64,000 nucleotides of DNA. It comes from Pseudomonadota bacterium (GTDB taxonomy: Bacteria > Pseudomonadota > Gammaproteobacteria > Burkholderiales > Burkholderiaceae_C). Within the stretch, counting starts at the first letter, position 1. Each line of letters begins with the position of its first letter. Below, piece by piece: positions 36,828-45,591 of this stretch. The notes beneath the pieces were generated by a model, which was not told the DNA's origin, did no database searches, and was given only the letters and a program-made list of their open reading frames with translations. Location of the stretch: NCBI GenBank assembly GCA_018241225.1, contig JAFEEG010000024.1, positions 1 through 64,000 on the forward strand, written 5' to 3'. A program made the translations under genes and the position numbers.

Positions 36828-37994
36828 TCAAGGCAAGGGGTGGTCCTGGCGATTGACAAGCAGAAGCTGCTCCAACCGTTCGACCGCCGCGGCGGCCCCG
36901 CGTGTTGCTCTGATCAGCGCGCCCAGCGCATGTGCCTTGGATGCGCAAGCCGGGTTGGCGAGCACCTCGCCAACTGCGGCACCAATCTCCGTCGGCGTGG
37001 CCGCTTCGCCGTCCAGACAACGGCCGGCGCCCAATGCCTGCACTTGGGCAGCGAGGGCAGGCTGGTCGGCTGCGGGGTTCGGAAGGCAGACCAGCGGCAC
37101 CCCGTAGCGCAACGAGGTCGCCACCGTGCCGTGGCCCGCGTGCGTCACAGTGAGTGCGGCTCTGGGCAGGACCCGCGTGTGCGGCAGTTCCGTCACCAGC
37201 CTCGCGTTCGAGGGCAGTTCGATTCCGCGAACGTCTGTGTTGCCCGGGGTGACCAGCACCCGAAACGGGCGCTCGGCCAATGCGCACAGGGTTCGCTCGA
37301 TGCGCGAGCGCTGGTCCCAATAAGGGCCTGTGGAGAAGCTCACAAGGACAAGCGGCCGCTCGTCCCCAGGCGGCCAGGGTAGCTGCCAGTCTCCTGGTGT
37401 CGCGCGTTCGATGATGGGCCCGACAAAGTCGAACGACGGTGGCACCTCGGCGGCAAGAGGATCGAGTGCACGAATGCTGGTGCACAGCGTGGTGAAAGGC
37501 ACCCAGGCATCCCAAAGCTCCTTCAACATTGGTCGCTGCGCTCGCGCACGCACGCTGTTCACTTGATCCAGTAGTCGCGCCTCGAACGGGCCGCCCGGTG
37601 GCAGCAGCGCACCTGGCGCGCTGTGCACGAGCACCATGGTCGGCACGTGCTCCGCCTCGAGGGCTGCCAGCGCGCCGAACATCAGGCAATCGACAAGCAG
37701 CACATCGGGCTTTTCCTGCGCCAGCAGCGCCGGTACGTCTTGCAGGTGTTCGCTGGCGGCCCAGGCCGCCCGCAGCTTGACCGCGAACATTCCCGCCGCC
37801 GGACCATCCTTCCACGCCGCTGCGGCACGCCGCAACGGCACGAACCGCAATCCCCGCGCAGCGAAGTAGTCTCGTTGGCCCGCGTAGCCGGCAATCACCA
37901 CGTCGTGCCCGCTGTCGATCATTGCCTGCGCAATACCGGCGGCGGGAGGCTGGTTGCCCGCCCCATTCCAGGTAAGGATCGCAACGCGCGCCAT
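36828..37994 (-). CDS. glycosyltransferase, GT1/MGT type
   Basis: The 388-residue GT-B-fold enzyme has an N terminus MARVAILTWNGAGNQPPAAG and the C-terminal nucleotide-sugar binding signature VTHAGHGTVATSLRYGVPLV...DQPALAAQV near residue 285-320, as in UDP- or TDP-sugar transferases acting on small lipophilic acceptors. It is unlinked to the GT2 cluster. It is convergent with glmS (12-bp gap) and downstream of a TetR gene on the same strand (12 bp), probably an operon under TetR control. The acceptor is unknown. Confidence 0.88.
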   Translation of the reverse strand: MARVAILTWNGAGNQPPAAGIAQAMIDSGHDVVIAGYAGQRDYFAARGLRFVPLRRAAAAWKDGPAAGMFAVKLRAAWAASEHLQDVPALLAQEKPDVLLVDCLMFGALAALEAEHVPTMVLVHSAPGALLPPGGPFEARLLDQVNSVRARAQRPMLKELWDAWVPFTTLCTSIRALDPLAAEVPPSFDFVGPIIERATPGDWQLPWPPGDERPLVLVSFSTGPYWDQRSRIERTLCALAERPFRVLVTPGNTDVRGIELPSNARLVTELPHTRVLPRAALTVTHAGHGTVATSLRYGVPLVCLPNPAADQPALAAQVQALGAGRCLDGEAATPTEIGAAVGEVLANPACASKAHALGALIRATRGAAAAVERLEQLLLVNRQDHPLP

Positions 37995-38006
37995 CTCGGA
38001 AATACC

Positions 38007-38585
38007 TCAGGTGACTCGCAAGAGCGCCTCGACGATCGCGGTCATGGTGGCCTCGACATCAGCCCGGGTGCGGCGCATGTCGCGCCGCAGGATCTTCCAC
38101 GTATAGACGTCGCAACTGCAGACCAGCGCGTCTGTCAGCGATCGACGGCGCGCCGCACTTATATCGGCCAACTGGGGCGCGAACTGGCGCTGCACCCATT
38201 TCCTGTGTCCGGAGCGACCGGTCTCGATCAACTCCAGATCAGCCTGCTGCGCAAGATTGCGGATGACCAAGTCGCCGAATCGCTCGTAGTGGTCCAGCAG
38301 CGCGGCCATGCCTGCGGCTGTGTCGCCCGGCTCGGCGCTCAATCGTTGCACCCTCAGCTCTGCGAGCCAACGCTCCACGGCCAGGTCCAGCAGCGCGTCC
38401 CGACCGCCGTACGCGTTGAGCACCGTCTGTACGCTGACCTCTGCGCCCGCCGCCACATCGTCGAGCCGGATCTCGGACCGAAAGCGCGCCCCGAGCAGGG
38501 CGACCGTGACGTCGAGGATCCGCTCCCGCGTTGCCTCCGCGGAGGCGGCGCGCGCACGCATGGTGTATGGGCGGGCGATTTCCAT
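38007..38585 (-). CDS. TetR/AcrR family transcriptional regulator
   Basis: The 192-residue regulator has a TetR helix-turn-helix at about 17-64 (LDDVAAGAEVSVQTVLNAY) and a helical C-terminal half containing DHYERFGDLVIRNLAQQADL. The start ATG at 38585 lies within a perfect inverted repeat, consistent with direct repression of its own translation start. The downstream gene, 12 bp on, is a glycosyltransferase. The ATG at 38561 is an alternative start, but 38585 gives the full helix-turn-helix context. Confidence 0.9.
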   Translation of the reverse strand: MEIARPYTMRARAASAEATRERILDVTVALLGARFRSEIRLDDVAAGAEVSVQTVLNAYGGRDALLDLAVERWLAELRVQRLSAEPGDTAAGMAALLDHYERFGDLVIRNLAQQADLELIETGRSGHRKWVQRQFAPQLADISAARRRSLTDALVCSCDVYTWKILRRDMRRTRADVEATMTAIVEALLRVT

Positions 38586-38607
38586 TTGGATTCAGATTAA
38601 ATCCAAA
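38585..38607. promoter_or_regulatory. TetR operator covering the tetR start codon
   Basis: TTTGGATT-CAGATTA-AATCCAAA has perfect 8-bp arms around a 7-bp spacer and overlaps the first base of the tetR start. A TTGACA lies just beyond (38609-38614, plus strand). The rest of the 218-bp gap to the cytochrome operon shows no further element. An operator here could affect tetR and the divergent oxidase operon. Confidence 0.52.
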
Positions 38608-38825
38608 GTTGACAAGTTTCAAGGCCTGGAGAATCACCACTCAACTTCAAACGCCCCCCTGGTGGCGCGTCGTCAACGAGAGCGCGCGCGCACTTGTCCT
38701 TGCGAAGCGGGATCACCATCGCTACGATCCGTTCGCTTGCGTTCGATCGGCGCCCCAGGAGGAGCGTATCGAGAACGCACTACCGCAGTCTGCCGTGGCA
38801 TACCGAAGAACAAAGGAGCACCACG

Positions 38826-39596
38826 ATGAAGTCTCGGGTCATCGGCCGTTGGGCAGCCTGGCGCTCGATCGCTGCAGCTGTGGCGATTGCGGGTGGCAGT
38901 GCAAGCATTTCCGCGCTCGCGCAACCGGGGGCGCAACAGCAGTCGGGGGCGATTCCATCGTTTCGCGAGGTCGATTCCATCGAAGCGCGCGTCCAGGGCT
39001 GCGTGACTTGCCATGGTCAAAGCGGCCAGGGCACGGACAACGGCTACTTTCCACGCATCGCCGGAAAGCCCGCGGGCTACCTCTACAACCAGCTCGTGGC
39101 TTTTCGCGACGGTACCCGGCACTACGCGCCGATGAACTACCTGGTTGCCTACCTGCCGGACGCCTACCTGAAGGAAATCGCCCAGCACTTTGCAGGCCAG
39201 CGCCCGCCGTTTGCACCCTCTGAAGCCATCAAGGCAGACCCGCAGACGCTGAGCAGGGGCGCCGCACTGGTGGCCGCAGGGGATTCTTCCAAGGGCATTC
39301 CCGCCTGCGTTGCCTGCCATGGCGGCGCACTGACCGGAATGGAGCCGGGCATTCCCGGCTTGGTGGGCCTGCGCCCGACCTACGTGGTCGCCCAGCTCAC
39401 GCGCTGGCGCGTCGGCGAACGCCATGCGGCCGAGCCCGACTGCATGAAGCGCGTGGCCACGCGCCTGAGCGACGCGGACATGAATGCCGTCGCGGCCTGG
39501 CTGTCGCAGCAGGGCGCGCCCAAGGACCCGGCGCCGGAGGCGGCCAATCTCGTGCGCATGCCCTTGGCCTGCGGCAGCCAGCAGGTGCGACCATGA
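38826..39596 (+). CDS. diheme cytochrome c
   Basis: The 256-residue precursor has a signal peptide (about 1-32, ending SALAQ) and two heme c sites: CVTCH at 59-63 and CVACH at 161-165. Each is followed by the PxxAG... and a distal Met-containing region typical of class I cytochromes. It is periplasmic. AAAGGAG precedes the ATG at 38826. It is the first gene of the oxidase operon and overlaps the next cytochrome gene by four bases. It probably passes electrons to the CuA site. Confidence 0.9.
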   Translation: MKSRVIGRWAAWRSIAAAVAIAGGSASISALAQPGAQQQSGAIPSFREVDSIEARVQGCVTCHGQSGQGTDNGYFPRIAGKPAGYLYNQLVAFRDGTRHYAPMNYLVAYLPDAYLKEIAQHFAGQRPPFAPSEAIKADPQTLSRGAALVAAGDSSKGIPACVACHGGALTGMEPGIPGLVGLRPTYVVAQLTRWRVGERHAAEPDCMKRVATRLSDADMNAVAAWLSQQGAPKDPAPEAANLVRMPLACGSQQVRP

Positions 39597-40885
39597 AACT
39601 GGTGCTTCGAATCTTCCTGGTGTTGGTGGCACTGGCTGCTGCGGGCGCGGCCGTGCTGTGGTGGCTGCGGCCCTCCGCCTTGCCCGAACCCAGTCGCCCC
39701 CAGGCGGTTGCCAAGGATGCCACCACCGAGATCATCAGCCGCGGCGAGTACCTGGCGCGCGCCGGCGACTGCGTGGCCTGCCACACTGCGTCCACGGGCA
39801 AGCCGTTTGCGGGGGGGCGGGCGATGCCCACGCCCTTCGGCGCCCTGTTCGTGCCCAACATCACGCCCGACGACGAGACCGGTATCGGGCAATGGACCCC
39901 CGACGACTTCTACCGGATGATGCACACGGGTGTCTCCAAGAACGGCACGCTGCTGTATCCGGCGATGCCGTTCGCCTCCTACACCAAGGTCACCCGCGCC
40001 GACAGCGATGCCATCTTCGCCTACCTGATGTCGGTGCCGCCGGTGCACCTGCCGAACCGCCCGCACGAACTCAAGTTCCCCTTCAACAACCGCGACTTGC
40101 TGATCGGCTGGCGCACGCTCTACTTCAAGGAAGGCGAGTTCACTCCCGACCCGAAGCAGAACGCCGAATGGAACCGCGGCGCATACCTGGTGCAGGGGCT
40201 GGGCCACTGCGCCATGTGCCACACCGCCATCAACGCGCTGGGCGGTTCGAGCGAATCGAAGGCCTTCGAAGGGGGCATGATTCCCAACCAGAACTGGTAT
40301 GCGCCCTCGCTCACGTCGAACCGGGAAGCGGGATTGGGCAACTGGGAAATCAAGGACATCGCGGACCTCCTGCAGGTCGGCGTTTCGCACCGGGGCACCA
40401 CCTACGGCCCGATGGCCGAGGTGGTCTACAACAGCCTGCAATACCTCAGCGACGAGGACGTGCGCGCCATGGCCGTCTACCTGAAGGCCTTGCCCCAGCG
40501 CGACTCGGAGCCGCCGCCCACCAGCCAGGCGCGCCTGGTGAGCCCCGACGTGATGGAGACCGGGCGCAAGATCTACGGCACGCAGTGCGCGATGTGCCAC
40601 GGCGAAGAGGGCAAGGGGCATCCGCCCTCGTTCCCACCGCTGGCGGGCAACCAGTCCATCACGATGGCCTCGCCGGTCAACTCCATCCGCATGGTCCTCA
40701 ATGGCGGCTACGCGCCCGGGACCGTCAAGAACCCGCGCCCGCACGGCATGCCGCCGTTCAGCCACATCCTCAACGACGAGGAAGTGGCTGCCGTGGTCAC
40801 CTACATCCGCGTGGCGTGGGACAACAGCGGCACGCCGGTCGATACCCCCCAGATCAGCGAGCTTCGCAAATTGCTGCCCGAGTGA
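39593..40885 (+). CDS. triheme cytochrome c (alcohol-dehydrogenase-subunit type)
   Basis: The 430-residue protein has an N-terminal membrane span or signal (about 1-26) and three heme c sites: CVACH at 60-64, CAMCH at 206-210 and CAMCH at 332-336. The architecture is that of the three-heme cytochrome subunit of periplasmic alcohol/aldehyde dehydrogenases, with GNWEIKDIADLLQ and AMCHGEEGKG. It overlaps the preceding gene (ATGA). No dehydrogenase gene is present here, so it may feed the oxidase from another donor. Confidence 0.9.
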   Translation: MKLVLRIFLVLVALAAAGAAVLWWLRPSALPEPSRPQAVAKDATTEIISRGEYLARAGDCVACHTASTGKPFAGGRAMPTPFGALFVPNITPDDETGIGQWTPDDFYRMMHTGVSKNGTLLYPAMPFASYTKVTRADSDAIFAYLMSVPPVHLPNRPHELKFPFNNRDLLIGWRTLYFKEGEFTPDPKQNAEWNRGAYLVQGLGHCAMCHTAINALGGSSESKAFEGGMIPNQNWYAPSLTSNREAGLGNWEIKDIADLLQVGVSHRGTTYGPMAEVVYNSLQYLSDEDVRAMAVYLKALPQRDSEPPPTSQARLVSPDVMETGRKIYGTQCAMCHGEEGKGHPPSFPPLAGNQSITMASPVNSIRMVLNGGYAPGTVKNPRPHGMPPFSHILNDEEVAAVVTYIRVAWDNSGTPVDTPQISELRKLLPE

Positions 40886-40904
40886 GGAAGCAAGGAAGGA
40901 AGGC

Positions 40905-41069
40905 ATGTCCAGCATCGACGAGCAAGACGAAGACCGCCGCGTGGACGACATCGTGCGCCGCGGGCCGATGGGCGCTTTCGCGGTGGCGGGCATTGCCACC
41001 GCCATCGTGGTGGCGATCTACTTCATCTTCTATTTCGCGGTGTACCTGCCGCGTGGCGCCGTGCAATGA
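40905..41069 (+). CDS. small oxidase subunit IIa-like protein, 54 aa
   Basis: The 54-residue protein has a charged N terminus and one membrane span at about 27-50 (FAVAGIATAIVVAIYFIFYF). Its length and position directly before subunit II match the subunit IIa or small accessory subunit of ba3-type oxidases. AGGAAGG precedes the ATG at 40905. The stop overlaps the start of the subunit II gene (ATGA). Assignment is from topology and context rather than clear sequence similarity. Confidence 0.72.
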   Translation: MSSIDEQDEDRRVDDIVRRGPMGAFAVAGIATAIVVAIYFIFYFAVYLPRGAVQ

Positions 41070-41635
41070 GCGCGACCATGCCTTCGCACGACGAGGCCGA
41101 GGCGATTGCCGTCGCCGCGGAGCGGCGCTGGGCCTGGATCGTGGGCGCGATCATCGCGATCCTGGTGCTGATCATGATCGCCACCGGCCTGCACTGGGCC
41201 TCCATGCCGCCCTCGCGCGTGGAGACGGTGGATGTGAAGACACTGCATCTGCGCGGCGAGTTCGTCGAGAGCAATCTCGGCACGGCCGTCGAGGCGGGCG
41301 ACAAGGTCACGGTTCGGCTCATTGCGCAGCAGTACTCCTTCCAGCCGCAATGCATCGTGGTCCCGGCCGACACGCCGGTCACCTTTCGCGCCACGGCGAC
41401 GGACGCCATCCACGGATTCATCATCGGCCGCACCAACGCCAACACGATGGTCGTGCCGGGCTTCGTGGCGACCTTCACCACATCGTTCAGCCGCACCGGC
41501 GAGCAACTGATGCCGTGCCACGAGTACTGCGGCACCGGTCACGAAGCGATGTGGGCGCGCGTGCAGGTGCTGCCGCGCAACGAGTTCCTGGCCAAGGCGC
41601 GGCCCGGTGAAAGGCTCAGTTGTGTTGAACGCTAG
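41066..41635 (+). CDS. cytochrome c oxidase subunit II (ba3 type, CuA)
   Basis: The 189-residue protein has one N-terminal membrane span (about 23-45) and a periplasmic cupredoxin domain. The CuA site is complete: DAIHGF provides the first His, and MPCHEYCGTGHEAMW provides the two Cys, His and Met. The single span, instead of two, is typical of B-family oxidases. It accepts electrons from a cytochrome c and gives them to heme in subunit I. It overlaps the preceding small gene by four bases and the following subunit I gene by 14 bases. Confidence 0.93.
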   Translation: MSATMPSHDEAEAIAVAAERRWAWIVGAIIAILVLIMIATGLHWASMPPSRVETVDVKTLHLRGEFVESNLGTAVEAGDKVTVRLIAQQYSFQPQCIVVPADTPVTFRATATDAIHGFIIGRTNANTMVVPGFVATFTTSFSRTGEQLMPCHEYCGTGHEAMWARVQVLPRNEFLAKARPGERLSCVER

Positions 41636-43244
41636 AAAACTCGTTCTGGCCCACTTCTGGGTGGCCTTCGTCGCCTTCCTCGGCGCGCTGGTGCTGGGGG
41701 CATGGCAGATGTATATCCGCAGCCCGCTTTCGACGTGGATCAACAACCCCGAGCACTACTACCGCTCGGTCACCGCGCACGGCACGGTCATGGCCTACGT
41801 GTTGCCTACGCTGGTTGCCATGGGGTTCGGCTATGCCATCTGCGAGCTTGCGCTGAAGAAGCCGCTGATCGGCCTGCGCTGGGGATGGGCCGGCTTCTGG
41901 CTCGTGGTTGCCGGAACGGCGCTCGCGGCCGTGACGATGGCCCTGGGCAAGGCCTCGGTGCTCTACACCTTCTACCCGCCCATGCTGGCCAGCCCGTTCT
42001 ACTACCTGGGCGTTGTGCTCGTGGTCGTGGGCTCGTGGATCTGGGTGGCGCTCATGGCCATCAACCTGCACGCCTGGAAGAAGCAGAACCCGGGCGAGCC
42101 CGTGCCGCTGGCCATGTTCGGCAACATGGCCGGCGCCTACCTGTGGGCGTGGACATCGCTGGGCGCAGCCATCGAGGTGCTCGTGCTGATCCTGCCGGCT
42201 TCGCTGGGACTCACCGACACCATCAATGCCGGCCTGGCACGCGTGTTCTTCTCCTGGACGCTGCATGCCATCGTGTACTTCTGGCTGATGCCTACGTACA
42301 TCGCGTTCTACACCATCGTGCCGCGTGCCATCGGCGGCCGGCTCTACAGCGACACCATGGGACGCGTGGCCTTCGTGCTGTTCCTGGTCTTCTCGATGCC
42401 CATCGGCATCCATCACCTGTTTGCCGACCCGCAGGTGGGCGCGGGCTTCAAGTTCGTGCATGCAGTGATGACGGCGATGGTGTCGGTCCCGACCTTGCTC
42501 ACGGTGTTCACCATCGTGGCGTCGGTCGAGATCGCAGGGCGCCTGCGCGGTGGGCAGGGTACCTTCGGCTGGCTCAAGGCATTGCCCTGGGACAACCCGA
42601 TGCTGCTGGCAGTCACCTTTTCCTTCGTCATGCTCGGGTTCGGCGGCGCCGGCGGCATCATCAACATGAGCTACCAGCTCAACGAGACCGTGCACAACAC
42701 GCAGTGGGTCACGGGGCACTTCCACCTGATCTTCGCCGGCGCGATCGTGCTCATGTACTTCATGATCGCCTACGAGTTGTGGCCCCAGCTCACCGGGTGC
42801 GCGCCGCTGTCTGCCGGACTCATCAAGATCCAGATCTGGCTGTGGTTCATCGGGATGATGGTGCTCTCGATGCCATGGCACCTCGTCGGCCTGCTGGGCA
42901 TGCCGCGGCGCATGGCCTACTACGACTACACCCATCCGGAGATACAGCCGCAGGCGTGGACGGTGACCATGTCGGCCATCGGCGGCTTCATCCTCCTGGT
43001 CTCGGGCATCCTCCTCGTGTACACGCTGGCCACGGCCCGCCGCAAGGAGAACGCGGTGGTTGAGCCCTTCACCTTCAGCCGTGCGGCGCATCCGGGCGCA
43101 CACACGCCCGTCGCGCTGAACAGCTTCGGCCTCTGGCTGGCCATGATGATCGCCTTGACGGTCGTCAACTACGGCTATCCGATCGTGCAACTGGCGTCCC
43201 TCAAGGAAGCCTACGTGCCGGTCATACCCATCGGGAGCCGGTGA
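41622..43244 (+). CDS. cytochrome c oxidase subunit I (B-family, ba3 type)
   Basis: The 540-residue subunit has about 12-13 membrane spans and holds the heme b, heme a3 and CuB centre. Ligands are visible: the His in TAHGTVMAYV, the CuB/tyrosine motif WTLHAIVYFWLMPTYIAFY, HH in GIHHLFADP, and the heme pair in VTGHFHL. B-family features rule out an A-type oxidase. The GTG at 41622 is chosen because AAAGG lies about eight bases upstream; a GTG at 41607 and a TTG at 41625 are alternatives. It reduces oxygen and pumps protons. Confidence 0.94.
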   Translation: MLNARKLVLAHFWVAFVAFLGALVLGAWQMYIRSPLSTWINNPEHYYRSVTAHGTVMAYVLPTLVAMGFGYAICELALKKPLIGLRWGWAGFWLVVAGTALAAVTMALGKASVLYTFYPPMLASPFYYLGVVLVVVGSWIWVALMAINLHAWKKQNPGEPVPLAMFGNMAGAYLWAWTSLGAAIEVLVLILPASLGLTDTINAGLARVFFSWTLHAIVYFWLMPTYIAFYTIVPRAIGGRLYSDTMGRVAFVLFLVFSMPIGIHHLFADPQVGAGFKFVHAVMTAMVSVPTLLTVFTIVASVEIAGRLRGGQGTFGWLKALPWDNPMLLAVTFSFVMLGFGGAGGIINMSYQLNETVHNTQWVTGHFHLIFAGAIVLMYFMIAYELWPQLTGCAPLSAGLIKIQIWLWFIGMMVLSMPWHLVGLLGMPRRMAYYDYTHPEIQPQAWTVTMSAIGGFILLVSGILLVYTLATARRKENAVVEPFTFSRAAHPGAHTPVALNSFGLWLAMMIALTVVNYGYPIVQLASLKEAYVPVIPIGSR

Positions 43245-44053
43245 TGAAAGTGCACGACACCCCCGGGTGGGGCAACCCCTGGTTCCGCAGGAGCATCATC
43301 TGGCTGGTCGTCCTGACGTTGGGGGCGTTCCTGGTCGGCTTCGTGCTGCTGCCTTCGGTGCATGGCGACTTCAGCGCCCAGGGCCTGTGGGCGAGCATCT
43401 GCCGGGCGGCGGGAGTGCCCGGCGATTGGTCGGTGCCCGGCACGACGCCGCGCCAGGCCGCCAGCGCCACCGACGTGGTCCTGGATCGCAACATGGCCAA
43501 GGCCGCCTCGCAGCAAGCCATCGGGCGCGGCGCCACGCTGGCGCTGAACTGCACCATGTGCCACGGCGCGCAGGGCATGAGCACGTCGGATGCGCCCAAT
43601 CTCGCGGGCCAGTACCCCGAGGTGATCATCAAGCAGCTCATGGACTATCGCAGCGGCAAGCGCAGCAGTCCCATCATGGTCGCGCTCGCCAAGGGGCTGC
43701 CGGATGCGGACATTGCCGACCTGGCGGCCTACTACGCGTACCTGCCCAAGGCACGAACCGCGCCGACCACCTACGACGAGGCACTGCCCGCGCTGGTGCG
43801 GGTGGGGGCGCCGCTTCGCAACATCGCGCCTTGTGTCTCGTGCCACGGTGGCATCGACCAGAAATTCGGCGCGCCCTGGCTCGAAGGCATGCCCAAGGGC
43901 TATCTCGAGGCGCAGCTCAAGGCGTTTCGCTCGGGCGCGCGCGGCAACGATTCCGAAGCCCAGATGCGCAATGTGGTCCGGTCGATGACGGATCAGGAAA
44001 TCGAGGAGGTGTCGCTGTTCTATGCGCGAAAGGCCGGCGCTCCCACCGAATGA
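43244..44053 (+). CDS. membrane-anchored diheme cytochrome c
   Basis: The 269-residue protein has an N-terminal anchor span at about 17-36 and two heme c sites, CTMCH (103-107) and CVSCH (197-201), each followed by a second-half Met region. The pattern LPDADIADLAAYYAYLP resembles c4-like or FixP-type diheme cytochromes. The start ATG overlaps the subunit I stop (TGATG). It probably sits on the membrane as the immediate donor to the CuA subunit. It is the last gene of the oxidase operon. Confidence 0.9.
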   Translation: MKVHDTPGWGNPWFRRSIIWLVVLTLGAFLVGFVLLPSVHGDFSAQGLWASICRAAGVPGDWSVPGTTPRQAASATDVVLDRNMAKAASQQAIGRGATLALNCTMCHGAQGMSTSDAPNLAGQYPEVIIKQLMDYRSGKRSSPIMVALAKGLPDADIADLAAYYAYLPKARTAPTTYDEALPALVRVGAPLRNIAPCVSCHGGIDQKFGAPWLEGMPKGYLEAQLKAFRSGARGNDSEAQMRNVVRSMTDQEIEEVSLFYARKAGAPTE

Positions 44054-44062
44054 TCGCGCTGG

Positions 44063-44584
44063 CTAGTTTGCAGGCGCGCCGCCGCCGGACGAATGCGATG
44101 CCCGCAGCAACCACCATCTCCATTTGGGCACCGCATGGAAAGGCAGTGTGGGGCTGCTGCCGTCCGCCCGGACCACGGGACGACCCGAGGCCATCTGCAG
44201 CGTGATCGTGCGGGCTGCGTCCGGGCAGGGTTGACAGGTCCAGTTCCGGCCGTCGGTGATCGTGCAAGGGGCCAGCCTGCCCGAAGGCCCGGTGTTGCCA
44301 ACCGTCCAGAACAGCACTTCGCCGTGCGGGCGCAAGGCGCGGAAGCGATAGCGCGGACCGGCAACGAGCTTGCCCTTGCAATCCGCGCCTTGCCAGGCGC
44401 CGCCTTGGCAATCGGCCGTGAAGATGGTTCGCTCGTTCTGCAGCGTGATCTGGTCGCCTGCCCAGAAGATTCCAGCGATGACCACAAGGGCTGCAATCGC
44501 GAAGAGCCATGACACCGCGCCCATGCCCGTGCGGCCCGCTTGCGCGGCGGATTCGGTGGCCTTGCCTTCTGGACTTTCCATCAT
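44063..44584 (-). CDS. hypothetical membrane-anchored exported protein
   Basis: The 173-residue protein has a short cytoplasmic N terminus, one membrane span (about 26-44, SWLFAIAALVVIAGIFW) and a periplasmic domain with a repeated Cys pattern (CQGGAWQGADC, then CTIT and TCQPCPD), suggesting disulfides. I do not recognise a family. The start overlaps the uppP stop; ATG at 44584 or at 44581 are equally possible. It is convergent with the oxidase operon (9-bp gap). Confidence 0.65.
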   Translation of the reverse strand: MMESPEGKATESAAQAGRTGMGAVSWLFAIAALVVIAGIFWAGDQITLQNERTIFTADCQGGAWQGADCKGKLVAGPRYRFRALRPHGEVLFWTVGNTGPSGRLAPCTITDGRNWTCQPCPDAARTITLQMASGRPVVRADGSSPTLPFHAVPKWRWWLLRASHSSGGGAPAN

Positions 44585-45423
44585 CCGATCCACAAGACCA
44601 CGATGGACGCGACCAGGCAATAGGCGCCAAACACGTGCCATCGCCCCTGTTCAAGCCAGCGGGACAGCCAGCGCAGCGCCAGCAGGCCGGCGACAAAGCT
44701 CAGCCCCATGCCCAACAGACTGGGCCACAAGAGCTGCCAGAAGGCGGGGGCGCCCGTCGCCGCGAGCGCATGTGCGTGGTACAGGCGGTACGCTTCCTTC
44801 ACGATCACCGCGGGAGTGAGCACCACCGCCAATGCAAAGCTGAACTCCTCCGACCTGCGGCGTGCGACGCCCAGGGCCAGTCCCGTCGAGATCGTTGCGC
44901 CAGAGCGGGAAAAGCCGCGAAACGGAAGGCAGAGACCTTGCACGGCCCCGATCCAGGCGGCGCTGCGCAATGACACTTCTTCCTGGCGGGTGGTGGTCAA
45001 GCGCGAGGACACGATGATCAGTACGCCAGCCGCGGCCAACGCAGCCGCCATCAGCTTCGCATTGCCGAACAGGTGCTCGACCTCGAAGGCCGGATCGCCC
45101 CCCGCCACGAGATGCTTGAGCGCCTGGAGCAACGCCAGACCCACGACGCCCGTCGCAGCGGTGGCAACCGCCACATGCAGCGCGTTGACTCGAAACGCCT
45201 TCACGGAGTCGAAGTAGGTTGCCCACCACGAGCGCCAGAAGTAGACGATGACGGCGAACATGGTGCCCGTGTGCAGCATGACCAGCAGCAGGGTCATCTG
45301 CGGCGCGGTGGGGTCGAGCCCCATCAGTTTCTCTGCCGCGATGACATGCGCCGAACTGGACACCGGCAGCAGCTCGGCGGCGCCTTGGATGATGGCAAGA
45401 ATGAAAATCTGCAGCAGATCCAT
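44581..45423 (-). CDS. uppP: undecaprenyl-diphosphatase-like protein (UppP/BacA)
   Basis: The 280-residue membrane protein has about eight spans and the BacA-family motifs in a variant form: GAAELLPVSSSAH near residue 15 (canonical is GxTEFLPISSSGH) and RGFSRSGATIST (canonical PGTSRSGATI). UppP removes a phosphate from undecaprenyl pyrophosphate to recycle the carrier for peptidoglycan and other glycans. The catalytic Glu, Ser and Arg are retained. Motif drift suggests a paralogue or a related phosphatase; another uppP elsewhere is possible. Confidence 0.83.
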   Translation of the reverse strand: MDLLQIFILAIIQGAAELLPVSSSAHVIAAEKLMGLDPTAPQMTLLLVMLHTGTMFAVIVYFWRSWWATYFDSVKAFRVNALHVAVATAATGVVGLALLQALKHLVAGGDPAFEVEHLFGNAKLMAAALAAAGVLIIVSSRLTTTRQEEVSLRSAAWIGAVQGLCLPFRGFSRSGATISTGLALGVARRRSEEFSFALAVVLTPAVIVKEAYRLYHAHALAATGAPAFWQLLWPSLLGMGLSFVAGLLALRWLSRWLEQGRWHVFGAYCLVASIVVLWIG

Positions 45424-45591
45424 GTGAAATCAGGTGAGTGAGCCTCGCGGGCGAAGATCGGGCCGCCGGGCAAGAAAATGACGCGCAACCATCGCGGCTC
45501 CACCTGAATTCATCATGAACCTCAAGGCTCACGTTGTCACGGCCGTCCTGCTTCATACGCGGTACAGGCAGCACGTCTAAGGTTGTCCCCG

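Noticed and set aside
45514..45579. A 21-codon frame before fetA
   Set aside because: No ribosome site and no composition or conservation signal; likely chance.
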